Origin: an uncultured Massilia sp.
GTDB taxonomy: Bacteria; Pseudomonadota; Gammaproteobacteria; Burkholderiales; Burkholderiaceae
DNA: 39,195 bases
Assembly (NCBI GenBank): GCA_946886065.1
Contig: CAMPHU010000016.1
Coordinates: 1-39,195, forward strand
Reading direction: 5' to 3'
The notes under the pieces were generated by a model. It was not told the DNA's origin. It ran no database searches and worked only from the letters and a program-made list of their open reading frames with translations. Positions 24,545 through 33,800 of this stretch are shown here, in pieces; positions within the stretch are counted from its first letter, which is position 1; every line of letters starts with the position of its first letter. Position numbers and translations under genes: made by a program.

Positions 24545-25425
24545 TGCGCGCCCTCTTCCTCTGCGCCGTGCTGGCGCTGCCGGCCATGGCCCAGTCCACG
24601 CCGCCTGTCGTGCGGCTGTGGCCGGACGGCGCACCCGGGTCGGAACAGCGGCGCAGCGAAGCGGAGACCGTCAAGGACGGGGTCTATTTCAGCAACGTGC
24701 ACGATCCTTCCCTGACCGTCCTGAGAGCCGACCCGCGCCACGCGAACGGCGCCGCGGTGATCGTCGTGCCGGGCGGCGGCCACCGCATGCTGGTGTTCCA
24801 GAATGAAGGCATGCTGGCGGCGAAAAACCTCAACCGGGCCGGCGTCAGCGCCTTCGTGCTGAAATACCGCCTGGCGCGCGACCAGGGTTCGGCTTACTCC
24901 ATCGAGAACGATGCCGCGAACGACCTGCGCCGCGCCGTGCGATGGGTGCGTGCGCACGCTGTGGAGTACGGCGTGGATCCGCGCCGCATCGGTGTGATGG
25001 GCTTCTCCGCCGGCGGCGAACTGGTATCGCTGGTGGCGGATAACCCGGAGCCCGCGCGGCAAGGCAGGCGCGATGCCCTCGACAGCGTCAGTGCCCGCCC
25101 GGATTTCCAGGTGCTGGTGTATCCCGGGCCGCTCGGCGTGCCGGCGAAAAGCGTGGCGAATGCGCCGCCGGCCTTCCTCGTGGCCGGCTCGCGCGACACC
25201 TGCTGCATGCCGCCGACCATCGCCCTGCACCGGCAGCTGGTCGCGGCCGGCGTCTCGGCCGAATTGCATTTGTATGCCGATACCGACCACGCCTTCAATG
25301 TCGGCCAGCGCGGCGAACGCATCTCGCTGCAGCACTGGCCGGACCGCCTGAACGACTGGCTGGCCGACGGCGGCTGGCTGGTGCCGCACGGCGAGCGCAA
25401 GGCGGAAGGCGTGCCTGCGCCATGA
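24544..25425 (+). CDS. Secreted alpha/beta hydrolase (acetyl-esterase-like)
   Basis: A 293-residue protein with a short signal peptide (MRALFLCAVLALPAMAQ). The fold motifs are the oxyanion region PGGGH (residues 76-80), the nucleophile Ser155 in GFSAGGE, Asp218 in GSRDTC and His249 in DTDHAFN. This resembles the BD-FAE/acetyl-xylan-esterase type of carbohydrate esterases, which remove acetyl or feruloyl groups from plant polysaccharides. De-esterification of the glycan handled by this operon is the likely role; the exact ester is unknown. The start overlaps the upstream stop (TGATG at 24542-24546). The next gene follows after 19 bases. Confidence 0.87.
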   Translation: MRALFLCAVLALPAMAQSTPPVVRLWPDGAPGSEQRRSEAETVKDGVYFSNVHDPSLTVLRADPRHANGAAVIVVPGGGHRMLVFQNEGMLAAKNLNRAGVSAFVLKYRLARDQGSAYSIENDAANDLRRAVRWVRAHAVEYGVDPRRIGVMGFSAGGELVSLVADNPEPARQGRRDALDSVSARPDFQVLVYPGPLGVPAKSVANAPPAFLVAGSRDTCCMPPTIALHRQLVAAGVSAELHLYADTDHAFNVGQRGERISLQHWPDRLNDWLADGGWLVPHGERKAEGVPAP

Positions 25426-25444
25426 ACACGACAAAGGAGACACG

Positions 25445-26221
25445 ATGAAGCGAACGATCCTGGCGCTGGCCGCCGCGATGGCCCTGTCGCCGGACAGCCG
25501 GGCCGACAGCCAGTTCAAGCTGCTGGTGCTGGCCATGCCCAGCAAGTACCACTACGAATACATCCCCATCGCGCGCGACAGCCTGGAGCGGCTGGCCAAG
25601 CTGCACGCCTTCGAGTTCGACTGGACCAACAAGACCCAGGCCTTCGACGGCGACCTGGGACGCTACGCGGCGGTGGTCTTCATGAACACGCCCGGCGAGG
25701 AACTGAACCCGGCCCAGCGCCAGAAATTCGAGGCCTACATGCGCGCCGGCGGCAACGCCATCGTGGTGCACCGCGCGGCCATCACGCCGCCGGACAACTG
25801 GCCCTGGTATGAAAAGCTGGTGGGGCGCCGCGTGGGCGTGCACCCGATGCTGCAGACCGGCGTGGTGACCGTGGCGGACAAAGGCTTTCCGGCCACCTTC
25901 GGGATCCCCGAACGCTGGATCTGGAGCGACGAGTTCTATACCACCACCAATCCCTACAACATCAGGATCAATACGGTGCTCGGCGTGGACGAAGCCAGCT
26001 ACGACCCGCGCAAGATCTGGCCGGGCCAGGTGTCGGAACCGATGGGCAAGGACCACCCGATCGCCTGGCATCACCAGGTGGAAAAAGGGCGCGTGTTCGT
26101 GACCACGCTCGGCCACAATGGCGAGATGTACCGCGACCCGCACTACCTGGCGCACCTGATGGGCGGCATCTACTGGGCCGTCACCGGCAAGGGCGGTGCA
26201 TCCGCCGCGCCGGCGCGCTGA
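25445..26221 (+). CDS. ThuA-domain secreted protein
   Basis: A 258-residue protein with a signal peptide (MKRTILALAAAMALSPDSRA) followed by a ThuA-like domain (PF06283 type). Typical stretches are FKLLVLAMPSKYHYEYIP, AVVFMNTPGEELNPAQRQKFEAYMRAGG, WSDEFYTT and HPIAWHHQVEKGRVFVTTLGHNGEMYRD. ThuA proteins are class-I glutamine-amidotransferase-like folds found in trehalose, galacturonate and many polysaccharide loci; their reaction is not settled. AAAGGAGACACG precedes ATG 25445. It is the last gene of the operon. No intrinsic terminator with a U-run was seen before the next gene. Confidence 0.87.
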   Translation: MKRTILALAAAMALSPDSRADSQFKLLVLAMPSKYHYEYIPIARDSLERLAKLHAFEFDWTNKTQAFDGDLGRYAAVVFMNTPGEELNPAQRQKFEAYMRAGGNAIVVHRAAITPPDNWPWYEKLVGRRVGVHPMLQTGVVTVADKGFPATFGIPERWIWSDEFYTTTNPYNIRINTVLGVDEASYDPRKIWPGQVSEPMGKDHPIAWHHQVEKGRVFVTTLGHNGEMYRDPHYLAHLMGGIYWAVTGKGGASAAPAR

Positions 26222-26330
26222 ACCCCCGATCCGGCTGTCGCACGGGCGTCCTATCAACCTTTATAGGATTGCCTCCAAATCAGGCAGGGTGCATGGCGCC
26301 CCTGCTTGCCACCATGCTATCTTCCCCCGC

Positions 26331-26342
26331 GTGACATGTCAC
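26331..26342. promoter_or_regulatory. 12-bp palindrome upstream of the Yip1/efflux operon
   Basis: GTGACATGTCAC is a perfect palindrome 60 bp upstream of the first gene of the efflux operon, in an otherwise gene-free 180-bp gap. It may be an operator for a TetR- or MarR-type regulator not in this window. The same gap also contains an imperfect hairpin (gcaggg with ccctgc, near 26284-26305) that could end the preceding operon. Confidence 0.45.
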
Positions 26343-26401
26343 ACCCGGCGCAGCGCTCCTCGTGCGCCATTCCCGATTTGGCCCACTTGGAATAGAACGC
26401 G

Positions 26402-27130
26402 ATGGAATTGATCGACAAAGCGGTACCGGCAGCGACCTCCCCTTTCAGCGCCCTCACCGGCATCTTCCTCGAACCGGCGGCTACCTTCCGCCGCCTGGAG
26501 CCCCGCCCCGCCGCCTGGCTTCCGGTGCTGGCGGTCTGCGTCGCCAACGTCGTGCTCTTCCTCTGGTATTTCCTCGGTTTCGTGGACTTCGCCTGGTTCC
26601 AGGAACACATGCTGGCCACCATCGCCGATCCCGAGATGCGCGAGCGCCAGGCGGCGGTCGGCATGGGCCAGCAAACGATGGCCTACATGACCGCCTTCGG
26701 CGGCATCTTCTCGGTGCTGGCCGCGTATGCGGTCACCGCCGTCTACCTGCTCATCGTCGGCAAGTTCACCAACCGCGAGCTCAGCTTCGGCAAGGGCTTC
26801 GCGCTGTCCGCCTGGGCGGCCATGCCGAATGTGCTGATGCTGGCGCTGGGCGCCATGCAGATGCTGCTCGCCTCGAGCGGCCAGCTGGGCATGGAAGCGC
26901 TGAACCCGACCACGCTCAACCAGCTGTTCTTCCATTACGAGCTGGGCCATCCGCTGGCGGGCATCCTGGACGGCATCTCGATCCTCTTCATCTGGAACCT
27001 GGCGCTGCAGGTCATCGGCTACCAGGCCTGGACCGGCGCCTCGCGCACCGGCGCCCTGGCCGTGGTCCTGACCCCGACCGTCATCATCTTCGGCGGCTGG
27101 CTGGCTTACGCGCTGAGCAAGATGGCATGA
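26402..27130 (+). CDS. Yip1-family membrane protein
   Basis: A 242-residue inner-membrane protein with about five or six hydrophobic segments and the Yip1-domain pattern. It starts TSPFSALTGIFLEPAATFRRLEPRPAAW and continues with FGKGFALSAWAAMPNVLMLALG. The bacterial members (PF04893 type) are of unknown biochemical function and often sit beside HlyD/MacB-type export genes. Here the stop overlaps the adaptor gene start (ATGA at 27127-27130). It is therefore translationally coupled to the efflux system and may help its assembly or act as an accessory subunit. The ribosome binding site is weak (GGAAT). Confidence 0.82.
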   Translation: MELIDKAVPAATSPFSALTGIFLEPAATFRRLEPRPAAWLPVLAVCVANVVLFLWYFLGFVDFAWFQEHMLATIADPEMRERQAAVGMGQQTMAYMTAFGGIFSVLAAYAVTAVYLLIVGKFTNRELSFGKGFALSAWAAMPNVLMLALGAMQMLLASSGQLGMEALNPTTLNQLFFHYELGHPLAGILDGISILFIWNLALQVIGYQAWTGASRTGALAVVLTPTVIIFGGWLAYALSKMA

Positions 27131-28392
27131 AGCGCAAGAAACTGGTGATAGGACTGGCGATCGCGGCGCTGCTCTGCATCCCCGTGGCCGCCAAGCTGAC
27201 CCGTGGCAGCGGGCCGGCCAAGGCCGTGGACACCGACAAGATCGGCATGCGCGAAATCCGCTCGTCGATCCTGGCCTCGGGCCACCTGCTCTACGAAGAG
27301 CAGGTCATGCTGTCGCCGGAAGTGATCGGCAAGGTCAGCAGCATCTACGTGAAGGAGGGCCAGCAGGTGGCGAAAGGCGACCTGCTGCTGCACCTGGACG
27401 ACCAGATCTACCGCGCCGAAGTGGCGCAGCAGGAAGCCGTGGTGCGCCAGCAGCGTATCGCGATCGAACAGCAGCAGCTGAGCGTGCGCAACCAGGAAAG
27501 CCAGTACAAGCGCAAGCTCGAGCTGCACCGGATGAAGATGCTGGCCGACTCGGCGATCGACGATGCCCGCTTCGCGCTCGAGGCGGCGCAGATCGAACTG
27601 CGCAACAGCCGCTCGCGCCTGGAGCAGGTGGAAGCGAGCCTGAAGCTGGCCAACGAGCGCCTGTCCAAGACCACCGTGCGCGCGCCGATTTCCGGCACCA
27701 TCACCGCGCTCGACATCAAGGTGGGCGAAACCGCGGTGGCCAGCCAGGTCAGCATCGCCGGCTCCACCCTGATGACCATCGCGAACACCGCGACCATGGT
27801 CACCGAGGTGAACGTCGACGAGGCCGACATCGCCAGGGTGGCGGTCGGCCAGGAAGTGGCGATCCATACCGCCGCCTACCCGGACGAAGCCCTCGCCGGC
27901 AAGGTGCTGTCGATCCCGCTCTCGCCCAAGCAGAACCCTGCCGCTGCGGCCCAGGGCGCCTCGAAGTCGCGCAACTACGACGTCAAGGTCGCGCTGCTGG
28001 ACACCAGGAACCTGGCCCTGCGCCCCGGCATGAGCGTGCGCGCGGAGGTATTCGTCTCCAGCAGCGGCAAGTCGCTTGCGCTGCCGCTGCAGGCGGTCCT
28101 GTCCAACAACGAGGAATCGACCGAAGGCCCGAAGAAAAAGGGCAAGAAGGCCGAGATCAAGGCCGAGAGCTGGGTCTTCGTCGCCAAGGACGGCAAGGCC
28201 GAAAAGCGCATCGTGACCACCGGCGCCTCGGACGACAGCATGCAGGAGATCCGCAGCGGCCTGGCCGATGGCGAGACCGTGATCACGGGGCCGTACAAGG
28301 TCCTGCGCCAGCTGAAGCAGGGCGACGCCGTGGCGCCCGCGTCCAAGCCGGTCGTCACCGCCGAGCCTGCGGCGAAGCCGTCCAAGACATGA
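27127..28392 (+). CDS. Periplasmic adaptor of a MacAB-type efflux system (HlyD/RND family)
   Basis: A 421-residue membrane-fusion protein with one N-terminal membrane anchor (LVIGLAIAALLCIPVAA). The layout is a barrel-sandwich (lipoyl) half (LSPEVIGKVSSIYVKEGQQVAKGD), a long coiled coil (residues ~95-180, rich in Gln, Glu and Arg), the second lipoyl half (TTVRAPISGTITALDIKVGE), then beta-barrel and membrane-proximal domains. It links an inner-membrane ABC transporter to an outer-membrane TolC-type channel in the periplasm. The ABC subunits follow with ATGA overlaps, the MacAB arrangement. The loop EGPKKKGKKAEIKAE near residue 335 is unusually lysine-rich for a MacA homologue. No outer-membrane channel gene lies in the window. 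Confidence 0.92.
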   Translation: MKRKKLVIGLAIAALLCIPVAAKLTRGSGPAKAVDTDKIGMREIRSSILASGHLLYEEQVMLSPEVIGKVSSIYVKEGQQVAKGDLLLHLDDQIYRAEVAQQEAVVRQQRIAIEQQQLSVRNQESQYKRKLELHRMKMLADSAIDDARFALEAAQIELRNSRSRLEQVEASLKLANERLSKTTVRAPISGTITALDIKVGETAVASQVSIAGSTLMTIANTATMVTEVNVDEADIARVAVGQEVAIHTAAYPDEALAGKVLSIPLSPKQNPAAAAQGASKSRNYDVKVALLDTRNLALRPGMSVRAEVFVSSSGKSLALPLQAVLSNNEESTEGPKKKGKKAEIKAESWVFVAKDGKAEKRIVTTGASDDSMQEIRSGLADGETVITGPYKVLRQLKQGDAVAPASKPVVTAEPAAKPSKT

Positions 28393-29135
28393 GCGGCAAC
28401 GTGAGCCAAGGCGCCCCGCTCATCCGGCTCGAAGGCATCACCAAGCATTACCGGATGGGCGGTGAAACCATCGCGGCGCTGGACGGCATCGACCTCGAGG
28501 TCGCGCGCAACGACTACATCGCCTTCATCGGCTCCTCGGGCTCGGGCAAGTCGACCATGATGAACATCCTCGGCTGCCTCGACACACCGACCAGCGGGCG
28601 CTACTTCCTCAACGGGCGCGACGTGGCCGGGATGAGCGACGCCGAGCTTGCGCGCACCCGCAACGAGGAGATCGGCTTCATTTTCCAGAGCTTCAACCTG
28701 CTCACCCGCGCCACCGCGGTGCAGAACGTGATGCAGCCGCTGATCTACCGCGGGGTGCGCCCGGCCGAACGGCTGCGGCGCGCCACGGAGGCGATGGCCC
28801 GGGTCGGCCTGGAGCACCGCCTCGACCACCTGCCCAACCAGCTGTCAGGCGGCCAGCGCCAGCGCGTGGCGATCGCCCGCGCCCTGTGCAGCGAGCCGTC
28901 GATCCTGCTGGCCGACGAACCGACCGGCAACCTGGATTCGACCACCGCGGCCGACATCATGAGCTTGTTCGACACCCTGCATGCCGAAGGCCAGACCGTG
29001 ATCATCGTGACCCATGAACCCGACATCGCCGCGCACTGCGGGCGTACGGTGCGGCTGGCCGACGGCCGCGTGCACAGCGACGCCGTGAATGCCGAACGCA
29101 CCAGCTTCCGTGCGCGGGGAGCGGCCCATGTTTAG
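28389..29135 (+). CDS. ABC transporter ATP-binding protein (MacB/LolD type)
   Basis: A 248-residue nucleotide-binding subunit. Walker A is GSSGSGKST (residues 48-56), the signature LSGGQ begins at 152, Walker B is ILLADEPTGN (172-181), and the H-loop is in VIIVTHEPDIA. The insert GETIAALDGIDLEVARNDYIAFIGSSGSGKST is standard for the macrolide/lipoprotein export (MacB, LolD, FtsE) branch. It energises the permease encoded next and acts with the preceding adaptor. Here ATPase and permease are separate genes, whereas canonical MacB has both in one chain. The start overlaps the adaptor stop (ATGA) and the stop lies eight bases inside the permease gene. Confidence 0.94.
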   Translation: MSGNVSQGAPLIRLEGITKHYRMGGETIAALDGIDLEVARNDYIAFIGSSGSGKSTMMNILGCLDTPTSGRYFLNGRDVAGMSDAELARTRNEEIGFIFQSFNLLTRATAVQNVMQPLIYRGVRPAERLRRATEAMARVGLEHRLDHLPNQLSGGQRQRVAIARALCSEPSILLADEPTGNLDSTTAADIMSLFDTLHAEGQTVIIVTHEPDIAAHCGRTVRLADGRVHSDAVNAERTSFRARGAAHV

Positions 29136-30357
29136 CGTGTGGGAGAGCTTCCGCTCGGCGCTGCAGAGCATCTATGCGCACCGCTTCCGCAGCTTCCTGA
29201 CCGCGCTCGGCATCATCATCGGCGTGGCCTCGGTGATCGCCGTGGTGTCGATCGTGCAGGGCCTGTCGGCCTCGATCAGCAACGAGTTCAAGGGACTCGG
29301 CTCGAACAGCCTGACGGTGGAGGCCTACACCTCCTTCGAGGAGGCGCTGCAGGGCAAGGAAAACGTGCTGGGGATCGGCGACTACGAACGCATCGTGGCC
29401 CACATCGACGACATCAGCGACGTGTCGCCGACCTTCCGGCCTTTCGGCAACTTCGGCACCACGGTGCGCGCCGGCGCGACCTCCACTTTCACGCAGGTGA
29501 TCGCGGCGACCGAGACCTACATGGAATCGGCCCAGGTGTTCCCGGCCCAGGGACGCTTCCTGCGCGCCAGCGACGACCTGTCGCGCCGCCGGGTGGCCGT
29601 GGTGGGCAGCAAGACGCTGGAGGATCTGCGCCTGAGCGGCGAACCGCTGGGCCAGTTCATCGACATCGGCGGCGAGTGGTTCAAGATTATCGGCATCACC
29701 GAGGAAAAGGGCGATTCGCTGGGCTTCAGCAAGGATAACTACATCCTGATTCCGTTCTCGGTGGGCCAGGTGATCGCCGGCACCGGTACCAAGCTGAACA
29801 TTGCGATCAGCTTCACCGTCAACGATATCGAGCAGATCGACGCCGTGCAGGGCCGGGTGACCGCGCTGCTGCGCCAGGCGCACCGCCTGAGGCCGGGCCA
29901 GCGCAACGACTTCAGGGTACAGTCGGCCCAGCAGCTGTCGGAGTCCTTCGACACCATCATCGCCACCGTGACCATGGTGCTGAGCGGTATCGTCGGCATT
30001 TCGCTGCTGGTGGGCGGCATCGGCATCATGAACATCATGCTGGTGTCGGTGACCGAGCGCACCCGCGAAATCGGCATCTGCAAGGCGCTGGGGGCGCAGC
30101 GCCACCACATCCTGATGCAGTTCCTGATCGAGGCGACCACCCTGTCGCTGCTGGGCGGCCTGGTGGGCCTGGTGCTGGGCTACCTGATCGGCTTCGGCGC
30201 CTCCAGGGCGATTCCGGGCCTGCCGGACGCCTTCGTCCCCTGGTGGGCGGTGGCAATGGCCTTCGGCTTCTCCAGCCTGGTGGGCATCGTGTTCGGCATC
30301 GTGCCGGCGGCCAAGGCGGCCAATCTGCATCCGATCGACGCCCTGCGCTACGAGTAA
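29128..30357 (+). CDS. ABC transporter permease (MacB-like, FtsX domain)
   Basis: A 409-residue permease with the MacB topology. An N-terminal transmembrane helix (FLTALGIIIGVASVIAVVSIVQG) is followed by a large periplasmic MacB_PCD domain (residues ~50-265). Three C-terminal helices with the FtsX fold follow, including VGGIGIMNIMLVSVTERTREIGI, which bears the conserved RTREIG. ATG 29128 is chosen because GGGGAG is correctly placed upstream. A start 13 codons earlier would lie deep in the ATPase gene and has no such site. It completes an adaptor/ATPase/permease set whose substrate (drug, peptide or lipid) is not evident. Nothing after it is co-directional for 91 bases. Confidence 0.92.
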   Translation: MFSVWESFRSALQSIYAHRFRSFLTALGIIIGVASVIAVVSIVQGLSASISNEFKGLGSNSLTVEAYTSFEEALQGKENVLGIGDYERIVAHIDDISDVSPTFRPFGNFGTTVRAGATSTFTQVIAATETYMESAQVFPAQGRFLRASDDLSRRRVAVVGSKTLEDLRLSGEPLGQFIDIGGEWFKIIGITEEKGDSLGFSKDNYILIPFSVGQVIAGTGTKLNIAISFTVNDIEQIDAVQGRVTALLRQAHRLRPGQRNDFRVQSAQQLSESFDTIIATVTMVLSGIVGISLLVGGIGIMNIMLVSVTERTREIGICKALGAQRHHILMQFLIEATTLSLLGGLVGLVLGYLIGFGASRAIPGLPDAFVPWWAVAMAFGFSSLVGIVFGIVPAAKAANLHPIDALRYE

Positions 30358-30361
30358 TGCA

Positions 30362-30391
30362 GCGCAGCGCGCCGCCAATGGTGCGCTGCGC
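30362..30391. terminator. Hairpin after the efflux permease (candidate terminator)
   Basis: The arms gcgcagcgc (30362-30370) and gcgctgcgc (30383-30391) form a perfect 9-bp GC stem with a 12-nt loop, four bases after the permease stop. No U-run follows. It may be a Rho-assisted end or an mRNA-stabilising structure. Confidence 0.4.
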
Positions 30392-30448
30392 AAGATCCGA
30401 TCGCTGTACGCTATCCGCTCCCCTATTTGGCCAATCGAGGAGGCCATC

Positions 30449-30832
30449 ATGCTGTCACATGTGGATGCGATCGCGACCGTCGCCACGCGCGACCTCGCCA
30501 GGGCAAGGGAGTTCTACACCAACGTGCTGGGACTGGAAGAGGAGGATGCCGGCGCCGACTGCCCCGGCGTCCTGACCTACCGGAGCGGCAACTCCCGGAT
30601 CTTCGTCTACCAGTCCGAGTATGCGGGCACCAACCAGGCCACGGCCATCAACTGGGATGTGGGCGTGGAAATCCGGACGGTGGTGGATGCGCTCAAGGCC
30701 AAGGGTGCGCGCTTCGAGCAATACCAGATGGAAGGGATGCGGCTCGAGGACGATATCCACGTCGGCCAGCAGATGAAGGTGGCGTGGCTGAAGGACCCGG
30801 ACGGGAATATCCTGAGCATTATCGGCAAATAA
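30449..30832 (+). CDS. VOC-superfamily (glyoxalase/bleomycin-resistance-like) protein
   Basis: A 127-residue cytoplasmic protein with the paired beta-alpha-beta-beta-beta modules of the vicinal-oxygen-chelate fold. It starts VDAIATVATRDLARAREFYTNVLGL and ends VAWLKDPDGNILSIIGK, the usual VOC end motif with its penultimate metal-side acid region. The family includes glyoxalases, dioxygenases and antibiotic-binding proteins. This member has no clear diagnostic residue set that would name a reaction. AGGAGG precedes ATG 30449. It converges on the large DUF3857 protein gene and is likely transcribed on its own. Confidence 0.87.
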   Translation: MLSHVDAIATVATRDLARAREFYTNVLGLEEEDAGADCPGVLTYRSGNSRIFVYQSEYAGTNQATAINWDVGVEIRTVVDALKAKGARFEQYQMEGMRLEDDIHVGQQMKVAWLKDPDGNILSIIGK

Positions 30833-30845
30833 GGACAGGCAAGGC

Positions 30846-30859
30846 CCGGCCGCGGCCGG
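30846..30859. terminator. GC palindrome between the convergent VOC and DUF3857 genes
   Basis: CCGGCCGCGGCCGG is a perfect 14-bp palindrome in the 31-base gap between two convergent genes. It could end transcription from both sides or simply be GC-rich chance. No U-run was seen on either strand. Confidence 0.35.
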
Positions 30860-30863
30860 ATCC

Positions 30864-33800
30864 CTACAGCCGCCTGGCCTTGCGGTTCAACTCGTCGAGC
30901 AGGCCTTCGCTGGCGCGGGTATCCGGGTGGACGGGCATCACCTGCTTGCGGATCGCCAGAGCGCGCCGCAGCAAGGGTTCCGCCTGGTCGAAGCGTTGCT
31001 GGCCCAGGTAGAGCGTGCCCAGCTCGGCCAGGGCCTCGGCGATCTCGGCATGCACCGGGGTGTACACACCTTCGCGCAGGGCCAGGGCGCGCTTGAACGC
31101 CGCCTCGGCCTCGGCCGTCTTGCCCTGCCTGGCCCAGGCCTTGCCGGACTGGCAGAGGGCAAGGGCGACCTCGCTGTCGAATTTGCCCAGATAGGCTTCC
31201 CTCAGGGTCAGGGCGCTTTGCAGGGCTTGCTCGGCCTCGGCATGCCGGTCCAGCTTCGATAATTGCACGCCCAGGGCGCCGAGGACGGCCGCATAGCGGT
31301 GATGCTCCTTGCCGAAACGCTGTTCGGTCGAGGCGACGGCGCGGCTGAACAGCCGCGCCGCTTCGGCATGGGCGCCGCGCGCGCTCAGGGTCCAGGCCAG
31401 CCCGTTAAGCGGAAAGTCCGCCTTCGACGCGTCCTCGCCCGACTCGGCAAGGGCCAGGGCGCGGCGGTACAGCGCCTCGGCGTCGCCATACTGGCCCAGG
31501 TCGTAGTACTTCTGCGCGATCCACGCGAGTTCGGTCACGAAATCGGCATGCGCCGGCCCCAGGTCCTTGTCGACATAGGACTGCAGCTGCGCCAGGTACT
31601 GGCGTGCGCCCGCCAGGTCGCCGCGCGCGGCGAGCACCGCGGCAAGCATGCGCTGGTTACGGCGGGTGGCACTGCTGGCGAGCCCCTTCGCCGCCATGCG
31701 GATGCCGAGGGCGCGCCGCCCGGCGGATTCGGCCAGGTCGAGGCGCGCGGTCTGCTCGTACACCGACGCCAGGTCTTCGAGCGTGTCGGCGACTTCCAGG
31801 TGCTGCCGGCCCAGGGCCTGCTCCCTCAAGGCCAGCAGGCGCAGGTAGTGCGGCTCGGCCTTCAGGGGCATCTGGTACTTGGCATAGCTGTCCGCGAGTT
31901 CGGACAGGGACACACGCAGCAGCTCCGGCTTCCCCGACCGTTCCGCCAGCTGGAGCAGGGACCGGTAGGCTTCCTGTGCACGTGCGCCGTCGAGGGTCGC
32001 GTCGAAGGCACGCGCGAGCTTGTCCAGCCATTCGGCCTCGCCGAGCGCCTCCCAGCTCAGCATCCTTGCCAGGACATAGGCGGGATCGGCCGGGCCGCCC
32101 CTGCCCTGTGCGCTCAGGACGGCCAGGCGGACGTTGGCGTCCCAGATGTCTTCCGCCCGGGCGTACAGGGCGCGCGCCCTGGTTTCGTCCTTGGCCCGGC
32201 CCTGGCCGTGCTCGTGGATCAGGCCAAGCCAGTAAAAGGCCGCTTGTTCGCCTTTCTCGGCGGCCTGCTCGAACAGCTTCGCCGCGCGCCCGTAGTCGCG
32301 GGTGACACCGCTGCCCTCGTACAGCATGATGCCGAGCCTGATGGCGCCCAGGCGGTCGCCGCGGTTGGCCGCCGCCGTGTACCAGCGCAAGGCCTCGCCC
32401 AGGTCCTTGGCCACGCCCTCGCCTTCCTGGTACATCTCGCCAAGCAGGGCCATCGCATCCGTGTCGCCGTTTTCCGCAGACTTCAGGAACCACTTGAGCG
32501 CCTCGGCCGCATCCTTGGCAACGCCGCGTCCATCCCTGTATTGATGGGCAAGGTTGTACTGGGCGGTGGAATCGTTCAGTTCCGCGCCTTTCCGATACCA
32601 GCGGTGCGCTTCGGCATCGTCTTTTTTCTGGCCCCGGCCCTTGGCGATCAGATATCCGATATTCGCCATGGATCTGGCGTAGTGTTGTGCCGCCGCCTTC
32701 CGGTACCAGGACAGCGCCGCCTTGTCGTCCTGCGCCACGCCCTTGCCCTGCTCATGGAGCCAGCCCAGGTTGTGCTGTGCGCCCGCATTCCCCTGTTCGG
32801 CCGCCTTGCGGTACCAGGCGGCCGCCTCGCGCGCATCCTGGGCGACGCCTTCACCCGCCTCGTACATGGTGCCGAGATCGAGCTGGGCGCCGGCGTGCCC
32901 CTGTCTTGCGGCGGCCAGGTAGAGCGACGCCGCCGCCTGCGGGTTGCGCGCCAGGCCGTCTCCCCGGTAGAGAAGAAGCCCCAGTCCGTAACTGGCGTCG
33001 GGAACGCCGCGGATCGCCGCGCGCTGGAACCATAGCGCCGCGTAGGCGGCATCCTTGGGGTAGCCCTTGCCTTCGTAGTAGCGCCAGCCTATGAGCGACA
33101 TGGCTTCCGCATTGCCCAGTTCGGCACTGGTACGCCACAGCGCCAGGGCTTTTTCCTCGTCCTTGGGCACCCCGGTTCCCAGGTGATGCAGTTCGGCCAG
33201 GAGGAACCAGGCGCGGTCGTCCCCGCCGTCGGCGGCCTTGCGGTACCACTCCACGGCCTTGGCCAGGTCGGCGCCGACGCCCTTGCCGCGCTCGTAGGCC
33301 ACCGCCAGGCCGAACTGGGACGCCGGATCGCCGGCCTGCGCGCCTTCCACCAGCTGCCGGAAAGCCGCTTCGGGCTGGGCGGACGGCGCCGCGGCGTTCG
33401 CGGCGGACAGCTTGCCGGTCTCCTTGTTCAGCAGGCGCAATTCCGCCATGCCCTGCAAGTACAAGGGCGAGCTGCGGATGCCGGTTTCCTGCAGCCGGCG
33501 AAAGGCCGCCGCCGCCCCGGCCTTGTCGCCCGCCCCCAGCCGCATCTGCCCCAGGTAGAACAGCGCTTCGGTGAACGCGTGGGCCCGTTCGTGCTCGGGC
33601 ATCGCCTCGACCTGCCTGATCAGCGCATCCTGGCCGAGCAGGCCCGCCTGCATGGCCAGCAGCGGCCGCGGCCAGGGACCGTCCGGCGCATGCCCGGCGC
33701 GCTGCAGCATGTCGGACGGCAGCGGACGCCCGCTGCGCTGCAGCAGCGCGATCCGGTCGGCCAGGTCGAGCTCGGCGCCGGAACGCTTGCCGGCCTTCGC

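Noticed and set aside
21404..24634. 1076-codon minus-strand open frame opposite the twin beta-helix gene
   Set aside because: It is an antisense shadow. The plus-strand protein has signal peptide, domain and operon evidence; the minus frame has none.
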